Source: Plantago elongata (Eukaryota > Streptophyta > Magnoliopsida > Lamiales > Plantaginaceae). Taken from it: a DNA stretch of 53,995 bases. The position numbers and the translations under genes are program-made. A model generated the notes under the pieces. The model was not told where the DNA came from. It saw only the letters and a list, made by a program, of their open reading frames with translations, and did no database searches. Location: NCBI GenBank assembly GCA_036897095.1, contig JAYMSP010000396.1, positions 1 to 53,995 of the forward strand. The letters run 5' to 3'. Within the stretch, counting starts at the first letter, position 1. Every line of letters starts with the position of its first letter. This document shows, piece after piece, positions 1-11,676 of this stretch.

Positions 1-371
1 AAAATACTTAATAAAAAAATACAAAAAAAACACCAACGGATACGTTTTTTCACGATCTACAAAATGAGACCAATTTTAAAATTTTTTAATTTTTTTTAAT
101 TTTAAACCTTAAAAAATTTATAAAACGACTCAAAACAATGCAATTTCATTAATTTGAACATCTGAACACTCTTATAATATGAATAATATTATAAGGCCAC
201 TGCATGCATATACATAGACTTCTCCTTTTGGATTAGTGATACTACATGACATGACACAGTATTATATACTAATATTAGTTAAAGACTGAACTAGTTGTTG
301 AATTTTCCAGCTCCGGGATCTGTCAGTACTGTACAGCTTTTCATATTCAATCCTCTCATACCATATCTGAA

Positions 372-1017
372 ATGCCCTCAGATCGAGACCGTCAAATTAA
401 TCGACGGCTTCTTCGTCTCTGTCGGATTTCATCATCTACTACAACTACAGGTGAGCCTTAATTAGTTTCAAGCTTTAGCTTAATCTACATGACATGACAT
501 TATTGTTTGGGGTGTTTCTTAGTTACCTTTTTAAGTTGAAATTCTTGGTCATTTGGTTTCTAGCTACGTACGTACAGATTTTTAGTTCTAGCATCAGTAA
601 TTAACTGGTATACTCCCACTGGGGCTGCTAAAATGATCCATCCAGTCCGTTTAGTCGTACTTCCGGATCTAATTACTGTGCAGTATGTACTGATCAAATG
701 AGATTCTGGTGTAGTCCAAACATAAGAAATTAAGCCTAAAAATAATTGAGTGAAAATAAAACTTCGATTTTGTTTCTGAGATTCATTCTTGTTGTCGGTC
801 ACTAGCCGTTCAGTGTCGATTTTGTTCCGTAAGCGAACTTTAAATTTTACTACAAACCGTAATGGTAAACTATATGCAAGTCCAATCGAGTTCTCAGAAA
901 CAAGTATGAAGTGAAGCTGTTTTTAGTTAAGGAGGTCGTTTTTCTGTCTTAGTTTTTACTAATTTATCCTGATTGAATATCATGTCGCCAGGCTCACGGT
1001 TCGCATATAGGCATTAA
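372..1017 (+). promoter_or_regulatory. Probable spliced 5' leader of the DUF247 gene, with a small upstream ORF
   Basis: A donor-like CAG|GTGAGC at 450/451 and an acceptor-like CGCCAG at 986-991 suggest a 541 bp leader intron (451-991). After splicing, an ATG at 372 opens a 34-codon reading frame that ends at TAA 1015-1017. That stop is nine bases before the main ATG (1027) and in the same frame. The uORF could reduce translation of the main ORF, or be chance. The splice sites are judged by eye only. Confidence 0.4.
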
Positions 1018-1026
1018 GCCGGCTCC

Positions 1027-2574
1027 ATGTCAGGGAAAGATAACGAAATCGCGGAAGCAAACCCGCACCCGGTTCCTACAGCGACCAAAAGTGCAAGTCC
1101 AGAAGTTCAGGGAATTGTAATTGCGAGGGATGTCAATCCGGTATCAAGCATGGATGATTGGGTAAAGGATGTTGAAACCGGTATGGGTAATACGATAGAT
1201 ACTTCAGTTAAATTAGGCAACTGGAGGAGGAGATCTATTTATAAAGTACCTGATCGTCTCAGTGCCCTTGACAAAGACGGAAAGCTCTATAAGCCTGTGA
1301 AGGTATCTCTTGGCCCGTACTATCACAATGAGGAGGAATTGAAGCTAATGGAGGAGCACAAAACACGCACTCTCCATCACTTTCTCATGAGGTCTAAAAA
1401 TAAAAACACATTGAATACAATTATTGCAGCTTTGCGTAAGGAATTGGAGAAAATCAAGGAAAGCTATGATCAACTGGATCGCTCTTGGCAAGGAGCTGGG
1501 TCAGACAATGAGTTCTTAAAGATGATGATCCGGGATGGATGTTTCATTCTTGAAGTTCTGAATGTTTATTCTAACGACGTCTTATATGCTTCGAGTGATC
1601 CAACATTTGGTACTAATGCAACAACTGTATTGCCATTACTCAAACGAGATATATTGTTGCTCGGTAATCAGGTGCCATTTCTAGTTGTTAGAACACTATT
1701 TGAGGTTGCGGAGGGGATGCAGGTGAATTACTTATTTCGAGCTACTTCCATATTCAAGTATTTTGTGTAATTTATTAATCATAACCGGCATTTATTTGAA
1801 TTGGTATAGGTTGGCAGGAATAAAGAGATCCCAGATGAATTATCATATCTTCTGTTAAGATTTTTCTCAACGTCTACATCGGTGCTATATCCGAATTGGA
1901 TTGAAATTGGTATGAAACCATGCTTACACTTATTAGATGTTTACCGAGAAGTCCTACTATGTAGCGGTAAAGGAAAAAACTCGGCTGGTAGTTCCATGAC
2001 AAAAGCAGATAATGTACTCTTTCCATCTGCCTCAAAGCTTTATGAAGCGGGTATCCGATTTGACAGAAGCTCATCAACACACTTGAAGGACATCTCCTCC
2101 CGCAGAAGCACTCTTATATTCCCAGCAATTGTTATAACAGAAGACACCATATCAATATTAGCCAATCTAATGGCTTTCGAGAGAGCCCATGCAGGTCTTG
2201 GAAATGAAGTGACAAGTTTTGTCTACCTCTTGACTTGCCTCATACAAGATGCTGAAGATGTCAGCCTACTTAAAGCGAGCGGAGTCATCCAATATACTCT
2301 CCGTAATGACGGAGATGTGGCCAAGTCACTCAATTTGCTTAGCAGGGATGTCCTTCTTGGTCCAAATAACATGTTAAATGAAGTGTATCAAATGGTGAGC
2401 TGAAAACTGAGCAGCCGTGTCAAGAAGACGTTGAATGAGTGGTGGTTTGATCTATTCCGGACCTACTTCCAAACTCCTTGGGGAGTCTTGTCTGTCATTG
2501 TTGCCGTTGTTCTTCTCACATTGACAGTAGTTCAGACTGTGTACACTGTATTAAGTTATACCCATCCAAAATAG
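1027..2574 (+). CDS. DUF247 (UPF0481) membrane protein, two exons, with in-frame TGA before the C-terminal anchor
   Basis: Exon 1 is 1027-1722 and exon 2 starts at 1810. The intron has GT/AG ends and joins in phase 0. The N-terminal half has the DUF247 signature: IYKVP, then SLGPYYH, then a MEEHK stretch, an IRDGCFILEVL block and LLGNQVPF. Exon 2 carries FPSASKLYEAGIRF and the FERAH block. The open frame stops at TGA 2401-2403, giving 429 residues. The same frame then continues without a stop to TAG 2572-2574. That continuation encodes exactly what the family has at its C-terminus: a WW..L.RTYFQTPWG segment and a hydrophobic helix (VLSVIVAVVLLTLTVVQTVY). Full length would be 486 codons plus stop, normal for the family. 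Members are plant-specific, plasma-membrane-anchored proteins of mostly unknown biochemistry. Some grass members are linked to self-incompatibility. As sequenced, the product would lose its anchor, so it may be a recent pseudogene, a soluble form, or a base-calling error. Confidence 0.87.
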
Positions 2575-3257
2575 GGTTCGGTATGTGTAATGCAATCAAA
2601 TCTGCGAGCTCCTTTGCATTAATAATTTGTAGTATGTTTTCAGCTTTAGTTTGACCAACAAATTTGTGGTTTGGTGAGAGTGTTTTTTGGTATTTCGTTG
2701 GAGTAATTTGAAGTTTTATTGGAGAATTATAGAAACCTTCCCGGTAGGGCTGCATTATCACCTATATTACTTTAAAATTCACCAATTTACAATAACGAAG
2801 TAGAACTCAATTGATAATACGTTTCACTTCTAATTAATAGTTTAAAGTTCGGATCAACTTTACCTTTAGCACTGTTAATCAATTTTATCATTCAACTTTA
2901 ATAACGTCATATTAATCCGTCTGAGAAGTTTTTCAATAATACACGTATTCCTAAGAAGAAATCTAATTCAATCGAAAGAAACACGAAAACAAAAATCAAC
3001 ACACGATGTAACGTTCTTCCGAAGAACAAATCAACCTATATACGTGCAAAAGAGAGTAACAAGCAATAATCCAATATATATATAACGATTGTCGGTTTCC
3101 CTTTTCTGCTACTTCTCTCTTCTAAATGTTTCTCACATTATAATTGACAATCAAATGGAATCATGGATGAACAACCTCTTACTCAACAAGATTCAAACGT
3201 TTGATCATGGACTAACAAACAGCTGAAATTTAACCTTCAAACTAATCATAATTATTA

Positions 3258-3489
3258 CCTCCCGTCCCGCTAAAAAGAAAACATTTTTCCATTTTCAACG
3301 TCCCACTAAAGCGAAATAATTTTACGTTTATAAAAATAATCTCTACAATAAAACTAACTTTTAACAATACGTCATTGAGTCCACATATATTTTTTCATCT
3401 CAAACTCATTTTTAACCATAATACCATATATTTTTCTTAAAAATAGTGTAAAATAAAAAATTATTTTATTAGTAATTAGACGGAGGGAG
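3258..3489. mobile_element. Stowaway-type MITE remnant
   Basis: The left end reads CTCCCGTCCCGCTAAAAAG and the right end GACGGAGGGAG. These are the typical inverted ends of Tc1/mariner-derived Stowaway MITEs. The ~230 bp body is AT-rich and non-coding. The TA duplication is clear on the left and altered on the right, so this is an old copy. Confidence 0.6.
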
Positions 3490-3784
3490 TGGAATTTAAT
3501 TACTGTACACTGTACACTAAAATGATATTGACTGGGTTTGGTACACAACGTACACAACCACGCATATCCTATCCGTTAGTGTGACTTTGTGTCCGTGAAT
3601 GATACGAGCAAATATAGCGACAAAATTAGGTATCCAGAATTCCATTTGGATTCCTGACCCAATCTATCCAAAATATACCTTACGCCTTTCGTGCATAGAT
3701 CAAGAAGTATATTCATTGAAGTAATTATACGTAGCTGCAACTTTTGTGCATAGAGAGAGATCGATCTATAGCTAGTGGGTAAAT

Positions 3785-4222
3785 ATGGAGGAGAGTTTGC
3801 ATGATGTGAAGTCGCTACTGAGAAACCTGAAAGTGCGTTTAGTTAAAAATGAGGCCTGGGATAGAAGCGCGGGGCAGGAGCTGATGAGGCTGAATGACGA
3901 ACTTGGATTCTTCAAATGCCTTCTGGAGGAGGCATCCAAATACGACATCACGAATCCAACCTTCGAAGGATGGGAACATTGGAAAAGACAGACAAAAGAG
4001 GTCGTTGAGCATATATACACAACCGTTGATGAATGCGACATCGCAACTTCCAAATCTAACACCGATTCTCGAAGTCTTAATTGCGGCCTCGGCAGATGTA
4101 CCCAATATCGTACCAAGCAAATGAACCCCGCAGAAGAGATCAGAAAACTAACGGAAATCACCATCCAACCACTCGTGCAAGAATTTAAAGATTCCACTGC
4201 GCCTCCAGATCCAACTCAACAG
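3785..4222 (+). pseudogene. NLR coiled-coil module 1 (first exon of a broken R1-like resistance gene)
   Basis: An ATG at 3785 opens 146 codons ending at CAG|GTACAA (4222/4223), a plausible phase-0 donor. The peptide resembles the Rx-N/R1-type coiled coil of plant CC-NB-LRR receptors. It begins MEESLHDVKSLLRNLKVRL, then has ELMRLNDELGFFKCLLEEA, and a (V)EHIYTTVDECD stretch where families have the EDVID region. Its C-terminal part (EITIQPLVQEF) resembles the end of the second module (GSVVKPLMEQY) at 8.3 kb, so the two exons look like copies of one module. No NB-ARC follows directly. The next in-phase exon lies 3.7 kb downstream. Called a pseudogene because the NB-ARC part at 14.6-16.7 kb is broken. 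Alone it could still be transcribed as a truncated CC protein. Confidence 0.6.
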
Positions 4223-5212
4223 GTACAACATAGTCAAACTTACTCACTCTTGTAGTACAATATTGCATCTTATCAACTACATTATCGTAGCTTCTTACTT
4301 AAATTTTGTGGTTAATGAATCTTTGTGTCTGAAAATTCATTAGTCCCAATTCAGTTTAGTTTAAATTCATTCAATTTATATCAATTATATAATTTAGAAA
4401 GTAAAATAAAAATTGGAATAGAGTAGTTGCATGTTGGAACTCTGGATGGTCTGACTTATAATTATAAGTAACTTTTTGTGATTATTTTTTATTTCAATTA
4501 TCAAATAATAATAAATCTATTATTATTTTGTTAAAGTGTCATTAACTTGTTAACGTGTCGTTTCACTTTCACAATATATTGGACATTTTTATACATTCTC
4601 TAACAATATTATAAGTCTTCAATTGTCATGTTAAAGTGTCATTTCACTGGTTAAATTATTGTTTCACTATTACATATTATTTAGAGCTTCTTTTTAATTA
4701 TTTAGCAACTGACTACTAAGAAAAGCTATTTCAATTTTTCTCCACCAATAATCTGTACACCACCAGCAACAACACTCTTTCAGATTTTACAAATGCAGTC
4801 TAAAAAAATTATATTTATAAAGAAATTAAAAACATATTAGAAACATGGTGATTAGGCTAGTCTAAGTAAATATTGTGGTTGTTGATTTAATTTAGACAAA
4901 GAAACCAAACACTATTTATATAATGATAATGCATTTTGGGTAGTTTTAGACATTTAGTTTTTAGGTGTGTATTTCATCTATCAACAAGATTCAAAGCATT
5001 CCATGCACATGTATTTCATTTTTGCACCTAAGCATTTGTTTTTTGTTGTTCTTTTTAAAATATTATATATTTACGATTATAATTATCTCGCATAATTCCT
5101 TAACTACTAAATTATGGAGGCACGTGACACTTCAAAAATAGTAAAAATGTCTACATTTACATGCAAATTGCGCATATTAAGTTAGTCAAAGTCAACATAG
5201 GCTATGTTTTAT

Positions 5213-5500
5213 TCAACTGAAATTTACTGAACTGAATTGAACTGATCTAAATGGAACTGAATTGAATTGTAGTAAGGTATAGATTATAACTAAGCAGAGC
5301 AAAGCTGAACTTAACTGAACTGAATGAAACTGAACTAAAGTAAGGTATAAATTATAACTAAGCAGAGCTGAACTTAACTGAACTGAATGAAACTGAACTA
5401 AAGTAAGGTATAAATTATTAGTAAACAGAGCTGAAGTTATCTGAACTGAATGAAACGAAATTGAGCTGAAGTAATTTTAAGTTGAAGAGAACATACCGAC
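5213..5500. repeat. Imperfect tandem repeat built on ACTGAA/ATTGAA
   Basis: Units of about 63-68 bp share the landmarks GTAAGGTATA (5272, 5340, 5403), AAATTATAACTAAGCAGAGC and CTTAACTGAACTGAATGAAA. A related block with the same GAATTGAAGTAAGATATAAA core lies at 27120-27245, so this is a dispersed family. Confidence 0.75.
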
Positions 5501-7057
5501 ACAATAAGTTGAAGAGATCCTTTCACTTACGAGTTGATAACACTCAAAAATTTACTACTTTTTAAATTAACTTGTGCACATAAATTAACTTGTACACATA
5601 AATGTATAAAAAATATTTGCATTTACCCCCCAAGACATAATTCTCTCATTAAAATTAATATGTGAGCTTGTGGGTGATGAAACTTTAATTAATTTATAAT
5701 TTATTTATAAAATATATAAGTACCGATTTCTAGCACAATCCAAAATATTGGACGATAATATTGGATGCTCCATAATGGAGAAAACACTTCTTCATATTCA
5801 TATCATGTGAAACATTTCAAATGTTATCCTCTTGTTATTTTCTTTATTATGTTTTTTATTCTCTGACTGTTCACACTAAAGTATTGCTGGATTGCTATTT
5901 AATAGATTTCAGACCCCAACCGCACATTCACAACTTCGAATTCTTCTGCAACGGATCTTTCAAAGGAGTATTATGCAACTCAGGTTCGTTTTCCAGTTCT
6001 TATTTACACTGTCTTGAGCCTTTTCATTGTAATTTTGTTGGTTTCGACTTGATAGGAGTAAAGAGGTAATGGTAGGTTTTGATGTAATTGTGTATTATCT
6101 TGGAACATCTCTTGTGTTCATGTTTAAACTCAATTCTTACTAATATATTTTACTGTTTTACAAAAACATTATTTTCAGATAAGCCCACTTAATTATAGTG
6201 AATCATTATACATCAAAATTCTATCGTGTGAATTTAATATTCAAAAAAATTGGACATAGATCTCAAACATTAAAGTGATTGTTTGAATTAAAATTCTAAT
6301 GTAGAAGTTTATAATTATTTTTCTTTTTCCTTTCAGGACAAATGACCTTTACTTTTAAACACGAAGTTTAATGTATAGTGTAAAATATGCATAACGTATA
6401 AACATTTTAAATATGTCGTTAAAAAAAAAAGAGATATTAATAGTAGTACGTATATAAAAGAAATATAAAATATTTATTTTGGAGGTGGGAAGGGGAGTAC
6501 ATACAGAGACAACTCAAACGAAATTTTAATGTACACTGAATTTGTCGGACATTGGAGATTTGTGGTGATTTGTTGTGAATTGTGATTTGTTATACTCTGC
6601 TTTTGTTTTTATATTCTGCTTTTCTTTTCTTTCCTCTGTTTTTCTTGCATCTTTTTTATTCCAGATCTTTTTGTTTGTTGAACTACGTAAGTAGTAAATA
6701 ATGTATTCATTTTTCTTATTTAACATTTAGTTTGATATTTAAAGTTCAAAATACATAGTATATAATAATAAAGTATTGATACATAATAAATAAATAAAAT
6801 AAAAAAATTAAACGTTTCCGTCCCCATCTTTTTGAAAGTCTAAACGTACCGTCATCATCCCCGTGTTTCTTAGATTACAATGGGTACACTTAAATTATTC
6901 CCCTTTCCCTTCTGGTTCAAATTGGAAGATATATGGTCAAAATACTTCGATCAACACGCCATCAATTTGAGTAGTAGTAACAAATTTGAATTTTGTTATT
7001 GTAGATACTAAAAGTATCTCATGGTTATAGTGTACCATAAAAATTTGGGAAGAAACA

Positions 7058-7841
7058 CTATTTTAGTATCAAAGTTTGGGGGTGATGGCATGCGCAAGCT
7101 AACGTTTGGTCGTGCCGGTAAAATAAATTTAATATTTTATGATTCTTAATAAATTTAGTCTTTTCGTAAAAAACGAACATTGACCATGTTGATTGTTGAT
7201 GTGTCAACGTGGTCACCAGCTTTCTCCCGACTTTGACTTCCATGTCATACGCCACATAATACCATAAAATTAAAAATGTTTAATGAAATTTTAATATTTA
7301 AATACAAAAATGAATTGAAAATTAAATAAAACTTAAATGAATTTAAAAAATAAAAAATAAAAAACATGACACAATTCATATTTATTTTATTTCTCTTACA
7401 AAAATATTTTATATTTTTCTTTTTCACACGCCATAACAGTAAACATCATAATTAATTTAAATTTTATTTTATTTAAGGAAAAAGAAAAATGGAAAATAAT
7501 TTTAGATTTTATTTTTCTATTTTCTAGTTTTATTTTTCTTTTAATTCATATAAGTTTTATTTTATATTCAGTTCATTTTTATATAAAAATCTAATTTCAG
7601 ATTTTATTAAACATTTTCAATTTGCTAGTATTATGTGGCGTGTGACATAGAAGTCAAAATCGAGATAAATCAGTTGACCATATTGATTCATCATCAGTCA
7701 ACGAGGTCAATTGTTATTTTTTTGACGAAAAGATTAAATTTACCAAAAATTGTAAAATACGGTACTACTTACTAGTTTTGCCGGGACGACTAACTGTTGA
7801 CTTGCGCGTTCCATCACCCCTAAACTTTTAGACCAAAATTG
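7058..7841. mobile_element. Long-inverted-repeat (foldback or MULE-like) non-autonomous element
   Basis: The left arm (~7058-7263) is the diverged reverse complement of the right arm (~7624-7841) over about 200 bp. Shared landmarks, outside to inside, are GGGGTGATGG, CGCAAG, a TCGT.CCGG core, TTGACTTC.ATGTCA and CGCCACATAAT. The ~360 bp centre is AT-rich with no ORF of note. Terminal repeats of this length fit Mutator-derived or foldback elements. I could not define a target-site duplication, so the class is inference. Confidence 0.7.
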
Positions 7842-7923
7842 CCTATCTCCATAAAATTTGTTTAACCTATAAATATCTCAGTCAGTCACTCATCCATCAT
7901 GCCTGTTCTTCTTTGGTCTCCAG

Positions 7924-8373
7924 CTAATAGATCATCCGGATTTCGAAGGTATGCATAGTAGTGGTTTGGAAGATGCAGTCCTTAATTTGAAACATCTCGT
8001 GCACTCCAACTTAGTGGGTCGTGCCGCCATGCCTCATCTTATGATGCTACAAGATAAGATGAAAACATTACATTGCATAGTGGAATATACTTCGATGAAG
8101 TTTAAAAAAAATGAAGCCTTCCGAATGCGGGAGAGAAGAGTCAGGGTGGCCGGTTGGGATGTGGAAGACACCATTCAAACTTGCATCGCCCGCGCAAGTG
8201 CCGGAAAGAAGAACCTAGTTTTCACTAAGAAAGATGACACATTCAGTGAAAGTTTCATGGCCCTGACGGGAAGTGTAGTGAAGCCCCTGATGGAACAGTA
8301 CTGTGAACTAGTTAATGACAGTGAATTCCCTGACGACGTTATTCGAAATCTTATAGAAGAAATAAGGAACCAG
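7924..8373 (+). pseudogene. NLR coiled-coil module 2 (second exon of the broken R1-like gene)
   Basis: The exon runs from an acceptor TCTCCAG (7917-7923) to a donor ACCAG|GTAAAC (8373/8374). That is 150 codons, phase 0 at both ends, so it joins the 3785-4222 exon in frame. If it were a separate gene, an internal ATG at 7951 would be its start. The peptide contains LMMLQDKMKTLHCIVEYTSM and then RVRVAGWDVEDTI, which matches the W-x-x-(DV)EDxID region of Rx/R1-type coiled coils. It ends in a KPLMEQY.ELVNDSEFPDDV segment like module 1. A P-loop exon should follow but is not found. The next 6 kb is transposon sequence. Confidence 0.6.
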
Positions 8374-8579
8374 GTAAACACATCCACTTGTTTTCCATGT
8401 CATATTTAGCACTACAATTATATACGTATAACGTATCAATCATGCATTAATGCTAGTCTAGTTCTCTTCCAAACAATTTCCATGACAATCAATAACTTAT
8501 TATTTATTGTACGTAGAAGAGATAAATGACAACAAAAAAGAGATAATTAATTAAAAAAAATACCTATATAATTTCATTT

Positions 8580-8818
8580 ATTTTTTTTACAATTTTCTAT
8601 GTTTTATTGAATAAACAAAAAACAATTTTCTTAGTACTACAAGTTAGTCTGGACCCGTGAACATGTCTTGACCGGTAGCAATTATTTTTTTTAGCAATTT
8701 TCTACGTTTAATTGAATAAATAAAAAAACAGAAGTTTATAATAACCCGTGAACATGTCTTGATGATTCTTAGTGGTACAAGTTAGTCTGGACCCATGAAC
8801 ATGTCTTCATCAGTTAGC
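8580..8818. repeat. Diverged direct duplication
   Basis: Two adjacent copies share the order ATTTTCTA.GTTT(T)AATTGAATAAA, then ACAAGTTAGTCTGGACCC, then GAACATGTCTT. The second copy is partly rearranged and carries GAACATGTCTT twice. Non-coding. Confidence 0.6.
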
Positions 8819-10028
8819 AAAATATTGGCTTGCACGGACCAGCCGTTTGTGCCTAATTCAGTCCGGCATTCGTGTACGCATGTCGCATGCGCCTGCTCGC
8901 ACCCAAGTCCTACTAGTTTCAATACAAATCTGGCCAGGATTTGCAACCCTCTGCGCACCAGCGTTTTTCATAACCTAACAATCACACTAGAATAATTAGA
9001 TTGGTGATTTGGTTATAAACTATAAATGGCTTCCATGTCTAGCAATGTGGGACAATCCCATGTTACGTTTCAATTTTGAGCAATTATTTCTTACTAACCC
9101 AAAGTCCGTTTTGGACATGCAATATATCAATTCGAGGCTCTTACATAGTAGCTTACGATTATATATTTTGTTTACTTAATTTAACAAATAATTAAGAAGC
9201 GGTCTCCTAGCAAACATACTCCACAAAGCCACAAGACATTGTTTACTACTAAGTTTTCTTCAAAACTCCCAACACCAACATGCCAGTAGGTTTTGTGGTT
9301 CTTCCAGCAACTTGATCATCGTTTCTATCTTCTGATGCTTCCAAATTCAACCGGGTAAATCACAACAAGGCTAAAGACTTTTTCTTACCTTTCTTTTTGA
9401 ACCTCTTCTAAAAGAGTAAATGCTAACGGAGCCAACAACTTATCCTTTACTCCCAGTGCCATTAGCAATCGGGGAGGGAGATTTGTTTTTTTTTCCAAAA
9501 CAGGGTTAACTAAGTACTTATATCTCTACGAAAATTCATAGAGTCGTGAAGCAAATAAGGACCATCCTCCTCCTCTGAAATGTAAGGATCATCAACTAGC
9601 GAATAAAAAGGGCTGTCTCCTAACAATCTTCTCCTGTTATACACCAAGACAATAGGTTCAAATTGAGGGACTTCATTGTCATTAATGGCGAAAAACTTAC
9701 TCATTGACAGGATAGGTTCAAGTTATTACTAACGATGACTGATTCCTCAAAGGTTGTTATTTTCCCTTTAGATTCTACCGAAACAGTTCCAAATTCCTCA
9801 TTAAAAAGATGACGGGTGACAAGATCCTCTTCTTCCGTTGCACTTTCAACCAAAAGAATATGTTTCAATTTCCATAGCCTCCTCTAGATTCTCTAAGACC
9901 ATACAATTGTTTTGGATGTTCACAAAGTTCGACTGCTCTTTCTGGTGATTGGTTCTCGCAGGACTAGGTTATTTCGACCAATCTTGACACTCTTCATGAT
10001 CATCTTGCACCGAGTTGACTGGGCCGCT

Positions 10029-11676
10029 TGTTGGTCCAGATAACGATAAAGGAAAAGACTAGAGGGAGGGGGGGGGGGGGGGGGGGGGGGAGGTTGAACA
10101 TATAGTCTTTACAAAATTTCGTCGATGAACATTCTTTCTCAGAAACCTCAGGGTTTCTGATACTTAGATTTATAGAGCGGAAGACTTTAAGAGGTAGATA
10201 AACGTAAATGTGCTTTGCAGTAATAATGTGTGTGAGTGTTATGCTAGAATGTAATACAGTAAGTAAATAACACAACAACATATAGTGGTTTATGAGGTGA
10301 ATAGTATTTACAAACTTTCGTCGATGAACAGTCTTTCTCAGAAACCTCAGGGTTTCTGATACTTAGATTTAGAGAGCGGAAGACTTTAAGCGATAGATAA
10401 TGTGCTTTGCAGTAATAATGTGTGTGAGTGTTATGCTGGAATGTAATACAGTAAGTAAATAACACAACAACTTATAGTGGTTTCTGAGGTGGCATAATTC
10501 TCCAACTAGTCCACTTCGGCCTTTTTGAGACCTAGAATTCACTAGAACAGATAATTGAGTTCACCTTACAATGTATCATATTCTAAGATCCCTACAAACA
10601 AATGGTTCCCAACCAAATGTTCCCCCTGAGTTGTTCCCTAGCTTCTAAAGCCAAGTACTTCCTGTACTCAAAAAAACCTTGGAGCTTTTTCTTGATTTAC
10701 CAAATCAAGTACTTCATGTACTCCATTGGTGTTGGTTATATGATTGTTGTCAGGCTTCTCTTTAAATAACTTTTCAGCTATTTATCTAGAGAGCTCTAAG
10801 AGATTACACTGCTTAATATACTTGTTCAGTATATGGTAGGTACCTCCTTTCTGACCCAAGTGTTGATATATGTTCTGGAGAATGAACTTCATAAATGGTA
10901 TCTGAGTGTTCAACTCTTTCACATATAATCAAACTCTTGTTAAGGTTCATGACACTTAGAACTACTAGTAATTCTTCAAAGATGTATGGTCACAATTGTA
11001 TGCTTGGAGAATTGTAGTATGAATGCTTGAGAGAATACTTACTTGATATGAAAGTATGAGCGTAGTTCGTGTGTATGTATTTCTCAGCTTCTAAGTGTTG
11101 ATATTTATAGGTGAATTTGCGAGTCGTTCGAATAGTATCCGTTAGACCTTCTCAGAATTCAATCCGTTGATATCTCGAAATAAGTACTCAGAAGTTACTA
11201 TCTCATTTTTCAGAGAGGGCTTGCTCGACTTTTCAGTCGGTGTAATTAATACACTGTACTATTTCTTATCATGTAGTCTCAATGGACACATGTGCTTTTC
11301 TGAAAGCTAGCATGCTCCTTGACTCAATAATGACATATCTTCAGAGAGGTGTAACGTGCCACAAGCACTATATAAAGGCTTTTTTAACATAGTCTTTCTG
11401 AGGAGACTAATCATTTAAGTCTTTATCAAACTTGCGCAATCTTCAGTCTTCAGATCTTCAATTCAACTCCGTTGCTATGATCCTTCTTCATGGCCTTCTC
11501 AAAATATAAAATTATGTTCAGAGACCTAATAATCCTATTACAAGTTTAACTAGACTAACATACTATGTGATTTCCTCTTTATAATGTTCAAGTGAATCGA
11601 GAGTACTAGTCACCTTTCTATACTAAAGATAAGTCATATGGTGATTACTCAAAAATAATAACAGATATTCCTAACA
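10029..11676 (-). mobile_element. Solo LTR of a Copia-type retrotransposon nested in the LINE relic
   Basis: Read on the minus strand it begins TGTTAGGAATATC (11676) and ends near CCAACA (10029). A promoter-like CCTATAAATATCAACAC sits at about 11117-11100. Near its 3' end is a run of about 23 C on the minus strand (10068-10090). C-rich ends of this sort occur in Sire/Maximus-like Copia LTRs. Flanks AGAAG and AGCGG (minus strand) match at 3 of 5 positions, as an old 5 bp target-site duplication would. No gag-pol sequence is attached, so I call it a solo LTR. Confidence 0.65.
10111..10490. repeat. 199 bp tandem duplication inside the LTR
   Basis: CGTCGATGAACA recurs 199 bp apart (10120 and 10319). 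The following sequence (CTTTCTCAGAAACCTCAGGG ... GTAATAATGTGTGTGAGTGT ... AGTAAATAACACAACAAC) is repeated with few differences. The two copies are more alike than most repeats in this region. Confidence 0.85.

Larger units (their letters stand above)
4223..7923 (+). other. Probable intron of the NLR remnant, filled with repeats
   Basis: This 3.7 kb AT-rich stretch separates the two coiled-coil exons. It holds an ACTGAA-type tandem repeat (5213-5500) and a long inverted-repeat element (7058-7841). I see no convincing coding sequence. Open frames here are short and low in complexity. Confidence 0.45.

Noticed and set aside
6526-6726. 66-codon lysine/asparagine-rich minus-strand ORF
   Set aside because: The composition is that of translated AT-rich DNA, with no domain and no splice signals.
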